From JBBTCJ01 sp038043285 (GTDB lineage Bacteria > Planctomycetota > Phycisphaerae > UBA1845): 61,574 nucleotides of DNA. The notes under the pieces were generated by a model that saw nothing but the letters and a program-made list of their open reading frames with translations, was not told where the DNA came from and ran no database searches. Location: assembly GCA_038043285.1 (NCBI GenBank), contig JBBTCJ010000027.1, forward strand, positions 1 to 61,574, read 5' to 3'. Both the position numbers and the translations under genes were made by a program. Positions 17,733 to 25,979 of the stretch are shown here, one piece after another. Positions within the stretch are counted from its first letter, which is position 1, and each line of letters starts with the position of its first letter.

Positions 17733-18209
17733 ATGGCGTTCAAGAAATTTACAATGTCGGCGGAGCAGATGAAACCGGATACGCGGTACAACAGCGCGCT
17801 GGTTTCGAAGTTCATCAACTCGATCATGTTCGACGGCAAGAAGAGCACCGCGACCGCGGTCCTGTATGGCGCGCTCGACCTCGTCGCCAAGCGGGTCAAG
17901 GATCGTCCGGTGCTCGAGGTGTTCGAGCAGGCGGTTAACAACTGCAAGCCCAACGTCGAGGTTCGCTCCAAGCGCGTCGGCGGGAGCAACTACCAGGTGC
18001 CGATGCCGGTGAACCGCAGGCGGCAGCAGTCGCTGTCGTTCCGCTGGATTCGCGACGCGGCACGGGGTCGCAAGGGCAAGCCGATGGCTGAGTCCCTGGC
18101 CCAGGAATTCATCGATGCCTCCAAGGGTGAAGGCGCCGCCGTCACCACGCGAGAAAACGTGCACCGCATGGCCGAGGCCAACAAGGCGTTCGCCCACTTC
18201 GCCTGGTAG
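17733..18209 (+). CDS. rpsG: 30S ribosomal protein S7
   Basis: 158 residues. S7 nucleates assembly of the 30S head. It shows SKFINSIMFDGKKSTA, FEQAVNNCKPNVEVRSKRVGG and the YQVPMPVNRRRQQ loop. The start MAFKKF at 17733 fits the family better than the upstream ATG at 17712, which overlaps bioY. The gene is followed by an intrinsic terminator. Confidence 0.96.
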   Translation: MAFKKFTMSAEQMKPDTRYNSALVSKFINSIMFDGKKSTATAVLYGALDLVAKRVKDRPVLEVFEQAVNNCKPNVEVRSKRVGGSNYQVPMPVNRRRQQSLSFRWIRDAARGRKGKPMAESLAQEFIDASKGEGAAVTTRENVHRMAEANKAFAHFAW

Positions 18210-18233
18210 ATTCGTAGCATCGACTTTCAGCAG

Positions 18234-18262
18234 GCCCGCCTGTCGCGACAGGTGGGCTTTTT
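18234..18262 (+). terminator. Intrinsic terminator after rpsG
   Basis: GCCCGCCTGT (18234-18243) pairs with ACAGGTGGGC (18248-18257) around a CGCG loop; one G-T pair. Five T follow directly at 18258-18262. It lies 25 nt after the rpsG stop and should end transcription before fusA. Confidence 0.8.
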
Positions 18263-18407
18263 GTTGCGCGTCAACCGTGGTCGCAGCGCCGGTCGCTGGA
18301 AGACGAACTCGACTACGGGTCGGGATCGGCGCACCGTCGGCCTGGCGGGGCGCGCGGGGCCGCAAGGCCCGAGTTGCCCAGCGGCGTGCGAATGCGGCGT
18401 TTTCTTC

Positions 18408-18413
18408 TATAAT
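18408..18413 (+). promoter_or_regulatory. Candidate -10 box for a leaderless fusA transcript
   Basis: A perfect TATAAT ends 6 nt before the A of the fusA ATG (18420), the spacing at which the start codon itself would be the transcription start. No Shine-Dalgarno sequence precedes the ATG (CCGCCC). No good -35 box is seen 16-18 nt upstream. Confidence 0.5.
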
Positions 18414-18419
18414 CCGCCC

Positions 18420-20492
18420 ATGGCGCTGGACCTTTCCATCATCCGCAACATCGGCGTTGCCGCGCACATCGACGCCGGCAAGACCACGACCACGGAGCGC
18501 ATCCTGTTCTACGCCCGGCGGACGCATCGCATGGGCGACGTCGACGACGGCACGACGACGACCGATTTCGATGAACAGGAACAGACCCGCGGGATCACCA
18601 TCTACTCCGCCGCGGTCACGTTCGCGTGGCGCGGCCACACGATCAACCTGATCGACACGCCCGGTCACGTCGACTTCACGGCCGAGGTCGAGCGATCGCT
18701 GCGCGTTCTGGACGGCATGGTTGCGGTGTTTGACGCCCGCGAGGGCGTCGAGGCGCAGTCGGAGACGGTCTGGCGACAGGCTGATCGATACCACGTTCCG
18801 CGCGTCTGTTTCATCAACAAAATGGATCGCATCGGGGCCGATTTCGAGCACAGCGTCGAGTCCATCCGGAAGCGCCTGGGCGCTCGGGTGGTTCCGCTGC
18901 AGATTCCCATCGGGGCCTCCGATTCGTTCGTCGGGTTGATCGACCTCATCGAACAGCGAGCGGTGTACTACCAGGCCGGAGAGCTGGGGGCGACCTTCGA
19001 GGAGCGAGAGATTCCTGGGGAGCTGGCGGAAGCGGCGGAATCCGCTCGACATGATTTGATCGAGGCGGCTTGCGAATTCTCGGAAACGCTGATGGAGTCC
19101 TACGTTTCCGAGAAACCACCGGACCCGGCCGAGCTTCGCAAGGCGCTGCGGCGTGGAACATTGGAGCGGAAACTGTTTCCGGTGCTGTGTGGCAGTTCGT
19201 TGCGCTACATTGGTGTGCAGCGCTTGTTAGACGCGGTGTGCGATTATCTCCCCGGACCGCGGGAAGTTCCGCCGGTGAAGGGAGTCCTGGGCGGTCCGCG
19301 CGGCGGAGGGGAGATCGACGTCCATTGCGACGCGAAGGCACCGCTGGCGGCCCTGATTTTCAAGATCATTGCCGAGAAGCCTGTCGACCTGTACTTCGTG
19401 CGCGTTTATCGCGGAACGTTGAAGCCGAACATGCGGCTGCTGAATCCGACGACGGGGGAGAAGGAAAATGTCAGCCGTCTGTTCCGCATGTTCGCCAAGC
19501 GGCGCGACCAGCTCGACGAAGCCGTCGCCGGCGACATCGTCGCCATCATCGGCCCCAAGGACGCGCTCACCGGGCATACCTTGTGCGACGCCAAGCACCC
19601 GGTGATTCTGGAATCCATCCGTTTCCCCGAGACGGTGATCAGCGTCAGCGTCGAGCCGCGATCGTCGCGCGACCGCGACAAGTTGATGGAATCGCTTCGG
19701 GCCTTGATGCGCCAGGATCCGACTTTAACCGTGACCGCCAACGAGGAGACGGGTCAGACACTCGTCTCCGGGATGGGAGAGCTGCACCTGGAAGTGGTGA
19801 CCCATCGACTGCGTAACGACCTCAACGTCGACGTGGTCGTGGGCAAGCCGCGCGTGTCCTATCGCGAGACCGTCCGCCAGGCGGGCGAGGGCGAGGGGCG
19901 GTTCATTCGTCAGATCGGCGGGCGCAACCACTTTGCCGTCCTTCGCGTGCGGTTGTCGCCGACGGAACCGGGCGTCCCGCCGACGGGCAGCCGCATTCAC
20001 TGCCCGTTATCCGCCGAGCAGTTTCTGCCCGAGTTTGTGAAAGCCGCCGAAACCGGCGTCACCGAGGCGGCGCAGAGCGGAATCCTCGGCGGATACCCGG
20101 TGATCGACTGGCGGGCGGAGATCGTGTCCGTGCAACAGCATGACACCGACAGCTCGGAGATCGCGTTCGAGAACGCAGCCCGGCTGGCGTTCTACGAAGC
20201 CATGAAGAGCGCCAACGCCGTGCTGCTCGAACCGATCATGGACGTCGAGGTCGTGACCGTGGACGAATACTTCGGCGCGATCATCTCGGACCTAAACGCC
20301 CGAGGCGGGACGGTGCGGGAGAGCCTTATGCGCGGGCCGGAACGCGTGATTCTCGCTTCCGTTCCCCTGTCGCAGATGTTCGGGTACATCACGCGGCTTC
20401 GCAGCCTGTCGCAGGGCCGCGCGACCGCCTCGATGGAACCGTCCCACTACGCCCCGGTGTCGGCATCCGACATGAAGGCCATGGTCGGATAG
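18420..20492 (+). CDS. fusA: Elongation factor G
   Basis: 690 residues. EF-G catalyses GTP-dependent translocation and, in some forms, ribosome recycling. The P-loop AHIDAGKTTT, switch I RGITIYSAAVTF, switch II DTPGHVDF and NKMDR are intact. Domain IV (DVVVGKPRVSYRETVR) and its tip (HDTDSSEIAF) and domain V (MFGYITRLRSLSQGRA) follow. The switch I text (DDGTTTTDFDEQEQTRGITI) departs from the common HDGAATMDWMEQE form and reminds me of the spd/mitochondrial EF-G groups, so a specialised paralogue is possible. A terminator separates it from rpsG, and it has its own TATAAT box. Confidence 0.94.
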   Translation: MALDLSIIRNIGVAAHIDAGKTTTTERILFYARRTHRMGDVDDGTTTTDFDEQEQTRGITIYSAAVTFAWRGHTINLIDTPGHVDFTAEVERSLRVLDGMVAVFDAREGVEAQSETVWRQADRYHVPRVCFINKMDRIGADFEHSVESIRKRLGARVVPLQIPIGASDSFVGLIDLIEQRAVYYQAGELGATFEEREIPGELAEAAESARHDLIEAACEFSETLMESYVSEKPPDPAELRKALRRGTLERKLFPVLCGSSLRYIGVQRLLDAVCDYLPGPREVPPVKGVLGGPRGGGEIDVHCDAKAPLAALIFKIIAEKPVDLYFVRVYRGTLKPNMRLLNPTTGEKENVSRLFRMFAKRRDQLDEAVAGDIVAIIGPKDALTGHTLCDAKHPVILESIRFPETVISVSVEPRSSRDRDKLMESLRALMRQDPTLTVTANEETGQTLVSGMGELHLEVVTHRLRNDLNVDVVVGKPRVSYRETVRQAGEGEGRFIRQIGGRNHFAVLRVRLSPTEPGVPPTGSRIHCPLSAEQFLPEFVKAAETGVTEAAQSGILGGYPVIDWRAEIVSVQQHDTDSSEIAFENAARLAFYEAMKSANAVLLEPIMDVEVVTVDEYFGAIISDLNARGGTVRESLMRGPERVILASVPLSQMFGYITRLRSLSQGRATASMEPSHYAPVSASDMKAMVG

Positions 20493-20534
20493 GCTTCGTC
20501 TGCGGCGGCGCCGGAATGCGGTTCTGTCTTCGAA

Positions 20535-21653
20535 TCACGGGGATACCAGCGGCGCACGGTCCGCCCGGCTGATGCGGATGCGGACCCCGCGAAGTTCCTC
20601 GGCAAGTCGCTCGGCAAGCGGCGACAGCGCCGGGCGCTCGCTGCTCCAATGCCCCAAGGCGATCGCCGAGGCGCCCGCGCGAAGCATCGACAACGCGTCA
20701 TGGTGGCGAATCTCGCCGGTCACGACGGCGTCGCCGGGACCGAGTCCGGCGCTGAACGGCAGATTCCCACAGGCGCCGGCGACGACGACAACACGTGAGA
20801 CCTCGTCTCGCCGCGCGCCGACGAGCTGCACGGAATCCGCCTTGATCGATTTTCGAAGGCGGGTGGAGAGCGCTCCCAGTGTCGTCGGCGCCTTGAACCA
20901 GCCGATTCGTCCCATGCCGGCGATGGGTTTCGCTTTCAAGGGATACACGTCGAAGGCCGGTTCCTCGTAGGGATGCACTTGACGCAGGGCCGAGACGACC
21001 GCGGCCAGTGATTCCGCCTCGACGATGCATTCCAGGCGGGTCTCGGGCACGCGCTCAAGCCGGCCTCTCTGACCAACGCGGGGGTTGGTTGATGCGCTTC
21101 CAAAGAAAGTCCCCTCGCCTTGGAGTCGGAAGCTGCAATGGGAGTAGTCGCCGATGCGACCCGCGCCGGCGTCGAACATGGCCGACGCGACGGTCTCAAG
21201 ACTCGCCGGGGGTACGAAGACGACGAGCTTGAACTCCGCCCTCTGCGGCGAGTCCACGTTCCCCAGGGGTTCGATGCGCTCGACGCCGCAGAGTCGGGCG
21301 AGCACGTCGTTGGTTCCACCTTCCGCCGCGTCGAGGGCCGTGTGGGTGGAATAGATGGCCACGCCGCACCGGACGCAAGTGTAGACCAGGCTGTTCATGT
21401 CCCCACTCGGTGCGGTCAACGATTTGAGTGGTCGGAAGATCGGCGGATGATAGGCGAGGATCAGATCCGCCCCGAGACGGCGCGCCTCACCGACCACCGC
21501 CGGCGTCAGGTCAATCGCCAAGAGCACGTTCCGCAACCTGCCCGTCCGGTCGCCCACGAGCAGCCCGACGTTGTCCCACTCCTGGGCCAGCGCCGTCGGC
21601 GCCACCCGCTCCATGGCCCCGCAGAAGTCCCCGATGGTGACCGTCCTTCTCAT
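20535..21653 (-). CDS. Nif3-like dinuclear metal-centre protein
   Basis: 372 residues of the NIF3/YbgI family (annotated elsewhere as GTP cyclohydrolase I type 2-like, with no proven activity here). The metal ligands are in AYHPPIF, STHTALDAAEGGTNDVLA and the C-terminal ALGHWSSERPALSPLA. The middle contains the PII-like insertion found in longer members (HPYEEPAFDVYPL). The ATG at 21653-21651 overlaps the pabC stop in ATGA, so it is translationally coupled to folate-precursor genes. The last gene of the minus-strand operon; it converges on fusA with 42 bp between stops. Confidence 0.92.
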   Translation of the reverse strand: MRRTVTIGDFCGAMERVAPTALAQEWDNVGLLVGDRTGRLRNVLLAIDLTPAVVGEARRLGADLILAYHPPIFRPLKSLTAPSGDMNSLVYTCVRCGVAIYSTHTALDAAEGGTNDVLARLCGVERIEPLGNVDSPQRAEFKLVVFVPPASLETVASAMFDAGAGRIGDYSHCSFRLQGEGTFFGSASTNPRVGQRGRLERVPETRLECIVEAESLAAVVSALRQVHPYEEPAFDVYPLKAKPIAGMGRIGWFKAPTTLGALSTRLRKSIKADSVQLVGARRDEVSRVVVVAGACGNLPFSAGLGPGDAVVTGEIRHHDALSMLRAGASAIALGHWSSERPALSPLAERLAEELRGVRIRISRADRAPLVSP

Positions 21654-22516
21654 GAACGCTTGCACTCCGCCTCGACCAATTGACGGTACGCCGCTTGCAG
21701 TTGGCGCGTGATGGGCCCGACCTTCGCGTCGCGGATGTCGTGTCGCTCGACGCGGACCACGGGAAGCACCTGCATGATGGAGTTTGTCAGGAAGACCTCA
21801 TCGGCGTCAAGCAGGTCGTCAACGCTCAGCGGCATGTCCGCAAAGCCGACGCCCAGGGAGCGCACCAGCTCCAGCACCACGCCGCGAGCGATTCCCGGTA
21901 GCACCGGGGTGTCCAGCGGCGGCGTCTGGACAACACCTTCGCGGACCACAAAGACGTTGCTGATCGACCCTTCGGCCAGGTGGTTTTCTGTGTTGAACCA
22001 CAGGGCTTCCGTACACCGCGCCTGCTGAGCCTCGCGCATTCCCAGCAGTCGCGCGAGGTACGACGTACACTTGTGCCCCGCGAGGGGATCCTGCTTTGAC
22101 TGGTGGAAGGTGCATATGACGACGGCCACGCCCGTGTCAAACGCGGAGGCTGGGTAGGACGCCAGTGCGGCGGCCGTGGCGCAAACGGTCAATGATGGCA
22201 TCTCCGCCGCCCCATTCGGCGAAACCGATCCTGAAGTGACGGTCAGGCGAATTCTCGCATTGTCCAGGCTGTTCCGCTCCGCGAGTTCGCGGTACACGGA
22301 AGGCGAGGGAAGCTCGCTCGGCTCCATTGGGCGGAGCAGTTTCGCGGCCGATGCCTGCAAGCGTGAGTGATGGGCGTTGAGACGGAAGACTCGACCGTTC
22401 TCCCAGCGCATGGTTTCGAACAGTCCGGCGCCGTGCAGCCAGCCGCCGTCGAAGATGCTCACGCTTGCTTCATCAACTCCGACGAATCTCCCGTTGAGGT
22501 AGACGATCTGACTCAT
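21650..22516 (-). CDS. pabC: Aminodeoxychorismate lyase (class IV PLP enzyme)
   Basis: 288 residues. It should convert 4-amino-4-deoxychorismate to p-aminobenzoate and pyruvate. The class IV aminotransferase fold is evident: FDGGWLHGAGLFETMR, PLP lysine K149 in GHKCTSYL, and E182 in LAEGSISNVF. A branched-chain or D-amino-acid transaminase has the same fold, but the partner pabB directly upstream supports PabC. The ATG at 22516-22514 overlaps the pabB stop (ATGA). Confidence 0.88.
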   Translation of the reverse strand: MSQIVYLNGRFVGVDEASVSIFDGGWLHGAGLFETMRWENGRVFRLNAHHSRLQASAAKLLRPMEPSELPSPSVYRELAERNSLDNARIRLTVTSGSVSPNGAAEMPSLTVCATAAALASYPASAFDTGVAVVICTFHQSKQDPLAGHKCTSYLARLLGMREAQQARCTEALWFNTENHLAEGSISNVFVVREGVVQTPPLDTPVLPGIARGVVLELVRSLGVGFADMPLSVDDLLDADEVFLTNSIMQVLPVVRVERHDIRDAKVGPITRQLQAAYRQLVEAECKRS

Positions 22517-24042
22517 GCTCGGACGACCTCCGCCTGCAGACCTGCCATGTCGCAACCGACCGCCCGGCTGAGGGCCGCCAGTTTGGCGAGCACCTCGTCG
22601 TATTCCTGTTCCGGATCGCTCTCGGCGACGATGCCGCCGCCGGCGTGGAGGTGGACGGTCGTACCCTGCTTGACGATGGTGCGGATGGCGACGTTGAGGC
22701 AGACGGCGCCGTCGAGGCCGATGCGACCGATCGCCCCGCAGTAGACGCCGCGGCGAACCGGCTCCAGCTCGGAGATGATCTGCATGGCCCGAATCTTGGG
22801 CGCGCCGGTGACCGACCCGCCGGGGAACGTTGCTTCCAGCAGATCGCGAAATCCCAGCGAGTCGCGTAACTGGCCTTCGATCGTGGCTACTCGATGGAAC
22901 ACCGTGGGGTGTTCCTCGATGGCCCCGGGATCGATCACCCGGACGCTCCCGTATTCACAGACACGTCCGAGGTCGTTGCGGAGCAGGTCGACAATCATAG
23001 TTAGTTCCGCGCGATCCTTTTCGCTGGTGGCGAGTTCGTGGCCAAGTCGGCGATCCTCGTTGGGGTCCCCCGTCCGTCGGCGCGTGCCCTTGATCGGTCG
23101 GGTTGTCACCCGCCGTCCCTCCGTGCAAAGGAACAGTTCCGGCGACGCGGAGATGATCGAGAAGTCGCCGTAGTCGAGGAGCGCCGAGAAGGGAGCGGGG
23201 CTGACGCGGCGAAGTTGGGCGTACAGCTCCGCGGCGGGAGCGTCCGACTGCGCCGAAAACCGCGTCGTGAGATTCACCTGATACACCTCGCCCGCGAAGA
23301 TGTACTCCTTGATCCGACCGACGCGCTCGGCGTGCGCTTTCGGTGTGAAGTTGGGGCGCAGCCTCGTGGCGCTGCGTGGCGCGGGAATCGGCGGTTCCGG
23401 AGGATCGCGCTCGGCTGCCTTGAGGAGGGCAGCCAATGATTCGAGACGCTCACGGGCCGGGGGGCTTTGATCGTCCAGTGCCTCGCGGCGATCTACGGCC
23501 TCGACTCGCCATTGCCCGGTTGCGTGGTCGAACACCGCAGCCGTGTCGTAGAGCGCAAACACAGCCAGCGGAACATCCGGGCCTGGTTTGTCGCGCCAGG
23601 TGATTTGTTCGAGATCCAGACCCGCTTCGTAGCTCAGGAAGCCGATCCACCCGCAACCGACGCACGAGTTGGCTGGGTCCGTCAGGTCCGTGTATTGGCA
23701 GATATTCGCCGCAAGTTCGGACAACGCTGATGCGGCCCCACCGTTAGTCGAATGCCTTATTTCCGACGAGCCGCGGACGCCTGCCCCGTCGCCGTCAGGG
23801 GTCTGATCCGGTGCCCTGGCTGGGTGATCCGGCCGCGCCCTTCCGCCGACCGGAACTCGAACGACCACCGAGGGGCGGCAGGCGAGAATCGAATACCGCC
23901 CCTGGCCGTTCACGTCGAGCGAGCTTTCGAGGATCGCCGGCATGGCCTGGCGCGCGATGCGCATGGCCACCGAAGCGACCGACGGACACGCGTCGGCAAG
24001 CTGTGAAATGACGCACCACCCCGACCCCGGAAGACCGTTCAT
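22513..24042 (-). CDS. pabB: Aminodeoxychorismate synthase component I
   Basis: 509 residues of the chorismate-utilising family. It combines chorismate with ammonia to make aminodeoxychorismate for folate. The motif RPIKGTRRR carries the Lys typical of PabB (anthranilate synthase has PIAGT). RNDLGRVCEYGSVRV, GGSVTGAPKIRAMQII and YCGAIGRIGLDG are intact. I chose the ATG at 24042-24040: the frame extends 68 codons further, but those bases contain the divergent SH3-gene promoter. The PabA amidotransferase is not in the window. TATACT at 24057-24052 lies 9 nt before the ATG. Confidence 0.92.
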   Translation of the reverse strand: MNGLPGSGWCVISQLADACPSVASVAMRIARQAMPAILESSLDVNGQGRYSILACRPSVVVRVPVGGRARPDHPARAPDQTPDGDGAGVRGSSEIRHSTNGGAASALSELAANICQYTDLTDPANSCVGCGWIGFLSYEAGLDLEQITWRDKPGPDVPLAVFALYDTAAVFDHATGQWRVEAVDRREALDDQSPPARERLESLAALLKAAERDPPEPPIPAPRSATRLRPNFTPKAHAERVGRIKEYIFAGEVYQVNLTTRFSAQSDAPAAELYAQLRRVSPAPFSALLDYGDFSIISASPELFLCTEGRRVTTRPIKGTRRRTGDPNEDRRLGHELATSEKDRAELTMIVDLLRNDLGRVCEYGSVRVIDPGAIEEHPTVFHRVATIEGQLRDSLGFRDLLEATFPGGSVTGAPKIRAMQIISELEPVRRGVYCGAIGRIGLDGAVCLNVAIRTIVKQGTTVHLHAGGGIVAESDPEQEYDEVLAKLAALSRAVGCDMAGLQAEVVRA

Positions 24043-24051
24043 TGCCGGACC

Positions 24052-24057
24052 AGTATA
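24052..24057 (-). promoter_or_regulatory. Candidate -10 box of the pabB-pabC-nif3 operon
   Basis: TATACT on the minus strand, 9 nt before the pabB ATG. A start site 6-7 nt downstream would leave a leader of about 3 nt. No Shine-Dalgarno sequence and no good -35 box are seen. Confidence 0.4.
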
Positions 24058-24129
24058 CCCGGTTCGCAGAGGTTTGTGCGGCGCGCGGTTCCGCTCCGAA
24101 CCTGCTGCGATTCGAATGAATGATGTGCG

Positions 24130-24158
24130 TTGACAAGCTGGGCAAGAAAGGGTAGGTT
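24130..24158 (+). promoter_or_regulatory. Promoter of the SH3-domain gene
   Basis: -35 TTGACA (24130-24135), 17-nt spacer, -10 TAGGTT (24153-24158). The start site would be near 24165, giving a leader of about 58 nt with a GGAGG before the ATG at 24223. Confidence 0.6.
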
Positions 24159-24222
24159 TGGGGTCGGGCGCGGAAGAGCCTTGCTTGAATAGCGTACTGA
24201 CGGGGACGGAGGACCGTTTGCC

Positions 24223-25572
24223 ATGCTGACGAGGAGTGTCAGACACATCCAGCGTTGTTGGTTATCCATGGGGCTTTGTGCTGTAACTTTGGGTTGGCGA
24301 ACCCCCAGTCCATTGCTTGCCCAGAGCGAGGCGGCCAAGGTTGCCCCTCCAGCGGAGGCGGCGAAAACGGACACCGGGGCGGTCGCGGAAGATCCCGCAG
24401 CGAGGAACTCCGAAAAGTCGGGGACCGTGACCGCTAACGATGTCTACGTCCGAAGCGGCGACAGTCTGAACCATTATCCGATCTGCAAGCTGAACGCCGG
24501 GGATCGCCTCACGGTCGTGGCCGAACGAGGTGAATGGTACGAGGTACTTCCTCCCGACGGTACGTTCAGCCTCGTTTCCGGCGATTATGTGGACACCACG
24601 GATGGTCAGAGCGGGACAATCAACGGCGATAACGTGCGCGTTCGCGCCGGGTCGCTGCTCAACGAGAACAAGTACACCGTGCAAACGATGCTCACCAAAG
24701 GTGACGTCGTGCAGGTTCTCGGCAGGAACCCCGACGGTTTTCTGAAGATCAAGCCGCCGCGCGGTGCGACGGTCTGGATCAACAAGCAGTTCGTGTCGAT
24801 CGAAGGTGCGGTGAAGGCGAAGGATTCCCGCGACGCGCCGGTTGCTTCGGCGACGCCAGGGACCAAGCCCGAGCCGGTGTCGCCGGCGGATCCACCGCGC
24901 GCCGATTCGCCCGGTTCCGGCGTATTGGCGATGCCTACGTTGAAGAAGTCACCCTCCGCATCGTCGCCTGTTTCACCTTTGTGGTGGAAGAGGTTTGAGG
25001 AGGCCGACGAAGCGCTGCGGGCCGAGCTGGAGAGATCCCCAGCCGAGCAAAACATCGTCGTCGCCGTCGATCGTTTTCGCCCGATCGCGGAACAGAATGA
25101 GGATGGTTATGCGAAGGAGTACGCTGAGGCTCGCCTGGCGGAAATGAAGAATCGGGTGGACCTCGCCGATGCGATCCAGGCTGTCCGCCGCCTGGGGGAT
25201 GACGCCGACGCGAAGCGCATCGAGTTCATGAACAACCGAGCGGGCATTCCGCACCCGACGGTTCCGGTTCCGGCAGGGATCCACATTCAGGGAGAACTGC
25301 GGACCTCGGCGCTGTATCCGCCGGGATCGTCCACGGTCCGCTATCGGTTGATCGACCCAACGACCTCGGAGGGACGCACCGTCGGGTACGTGGAGATTCC
25401 GGGCGACACGTCGATTCGCGTGGAAGAGTTTCTTGGGCGATACGTCGGCGTGCGGGCGTCGAAGAGTCGGCTGCAACCGGATAGCATTGATCCCGTACCT
25501 ATCTACGTTGCGGACGAATTGGTTCCGCTCGAGGCGCCGTCGGCGACGACGCCCACGGGCGGCGAGAAGTAG
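24223..25572 (+). CDS. Secreted protein with two bacterial SH3 domains
   Basis: 449 residues. Residues 1-34 form a signal-peptide-like N terminus ending LLAQSEAA. Two SH3b-type repeats follow: SGTVTANDVYVRSGDSLNHY (from about residue 66) and SGTINGDNVRVRAGSLLNEN (from about residue 130). After a Pro/Ala-rich linker (about 195-255) there is a helical, charged segment and a C-terminal beta-rich region of unknown family. SH3b domains usually bind cell-wall or peptide ligands, so a periplasmic or envelope role is inferred. No catalytic domain is visible. Confidence 0.8.
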   Translation: MLTRSVRHIQRCWLSMGLCAVTLGWRTPSPLLAQSEAAKVAPPAEAAKTDTGAVAEDPAARNSEKSGTVTANDVYVRSGDSLNHYPICKLNAGDRLTVVAERGEWYEVLPPDGTFSLVSGDYVDTTDGQSGTINGDNVRVRAGSLLNENKYTVQTMLTKGDVVQVLGRNPDGFLKIKPPRGATVWINKQFVSIEGAVKAKDSRDAPVASATPGTKPEPVSPADPPRADSPGSGVLAMPTLKKSPSASSPVSPLWWKRFEEADEALRAELERSPAEQNIVVAVDRFRPIAEQNEDGYAKEYAEARLAEMKNRVDLADAIQAVRRLGDDADAKRIEFMNNRAGIPHPTVPVPAGIHIQGELRTSALYPPGSSTVRYRLIDPTTSEGRTVGYVEIPGDTSIRVEEFLGRYVGVRASKSRLQPDSIDPVPIYVADELVPLEAPSATTPTGGEK

Positions 25573-25637
25573 ACGGCGGACCGCGTGCCTCGGCGGGCAA
25601 TCCGCCTTGGTGGCGGTCGAGAAAGGATATGGCGAAT

Positions 25638-25817
25638 ATGGTGCGGTTTCACCGTCTTTCACGGCGACTTGCCGGGCTGCTTGCCGCCGGGACGCTTCTT
25701 CAGGCCGGCAGTTGTGCCTTCGACACGCGGGAGCTGGGCGCCCAGCTCGTCACTTCGGTGGTCAATAACTTCATCGCGAGTTACGTCTTCGGGGCTTTCA
25801 ACCTCGTCGGTCCCTGA
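25638..25817 (+). CDS. Small secreted protein of unknown function
   Basis: 59 residues from the ATG at 25638 (62 from ATG 25629). GAAAGGA lies 10 nt before the second ATG, so I prefer it. An Arg-rich N terminus, a hydrophobic stretch (LAGLLAAGTLLQAG) and a Cys (SCAF) look like a signal peptide, possibly a lipoprotein. The mature part is short: TRELGAQLVTSVVNNFIASYVFGAFNLVGP. I recall similar tiny proteins in planctomycete genomes, with no known role. It follows the SH3 gene by 65 nt. Confidence 0.65.
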   Translation: MVRFHRLSRRLAGLLAAGTLLQAGSCAFDTRELGAQLVTSVVNNFIASYVFGAFNLVGP

Positions 25818-25930
25818 CCGCTGTTTCGGGTGCAAGGCTCCTTGATCCCGTCCGTTCGGCGTTGCGCCCGTGCTTTGCGCGGCCGATGTCGCGCGTCGCT
25901 CACGGCCCCCGTGGCCGAACATTTCCGGGG

Positions 25931-25959
25931 TTCAAAACTCGTTGCTGCCATGCGATAAT
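25931..25959 (+). promoter_or_regulatory. Candidate promoter of the LonB-like gene
   Basis: -35 TTCAAA (25931-25936), 17-nt spacer, -10 GATAAT (25954-25959). A start near 25966 would give a leader just long enough for the GGAGG at 25970-25974. Confidence 0.4.
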
Positions 25960-25979
25960 CGCGCCCGTTGGAGGTGACC

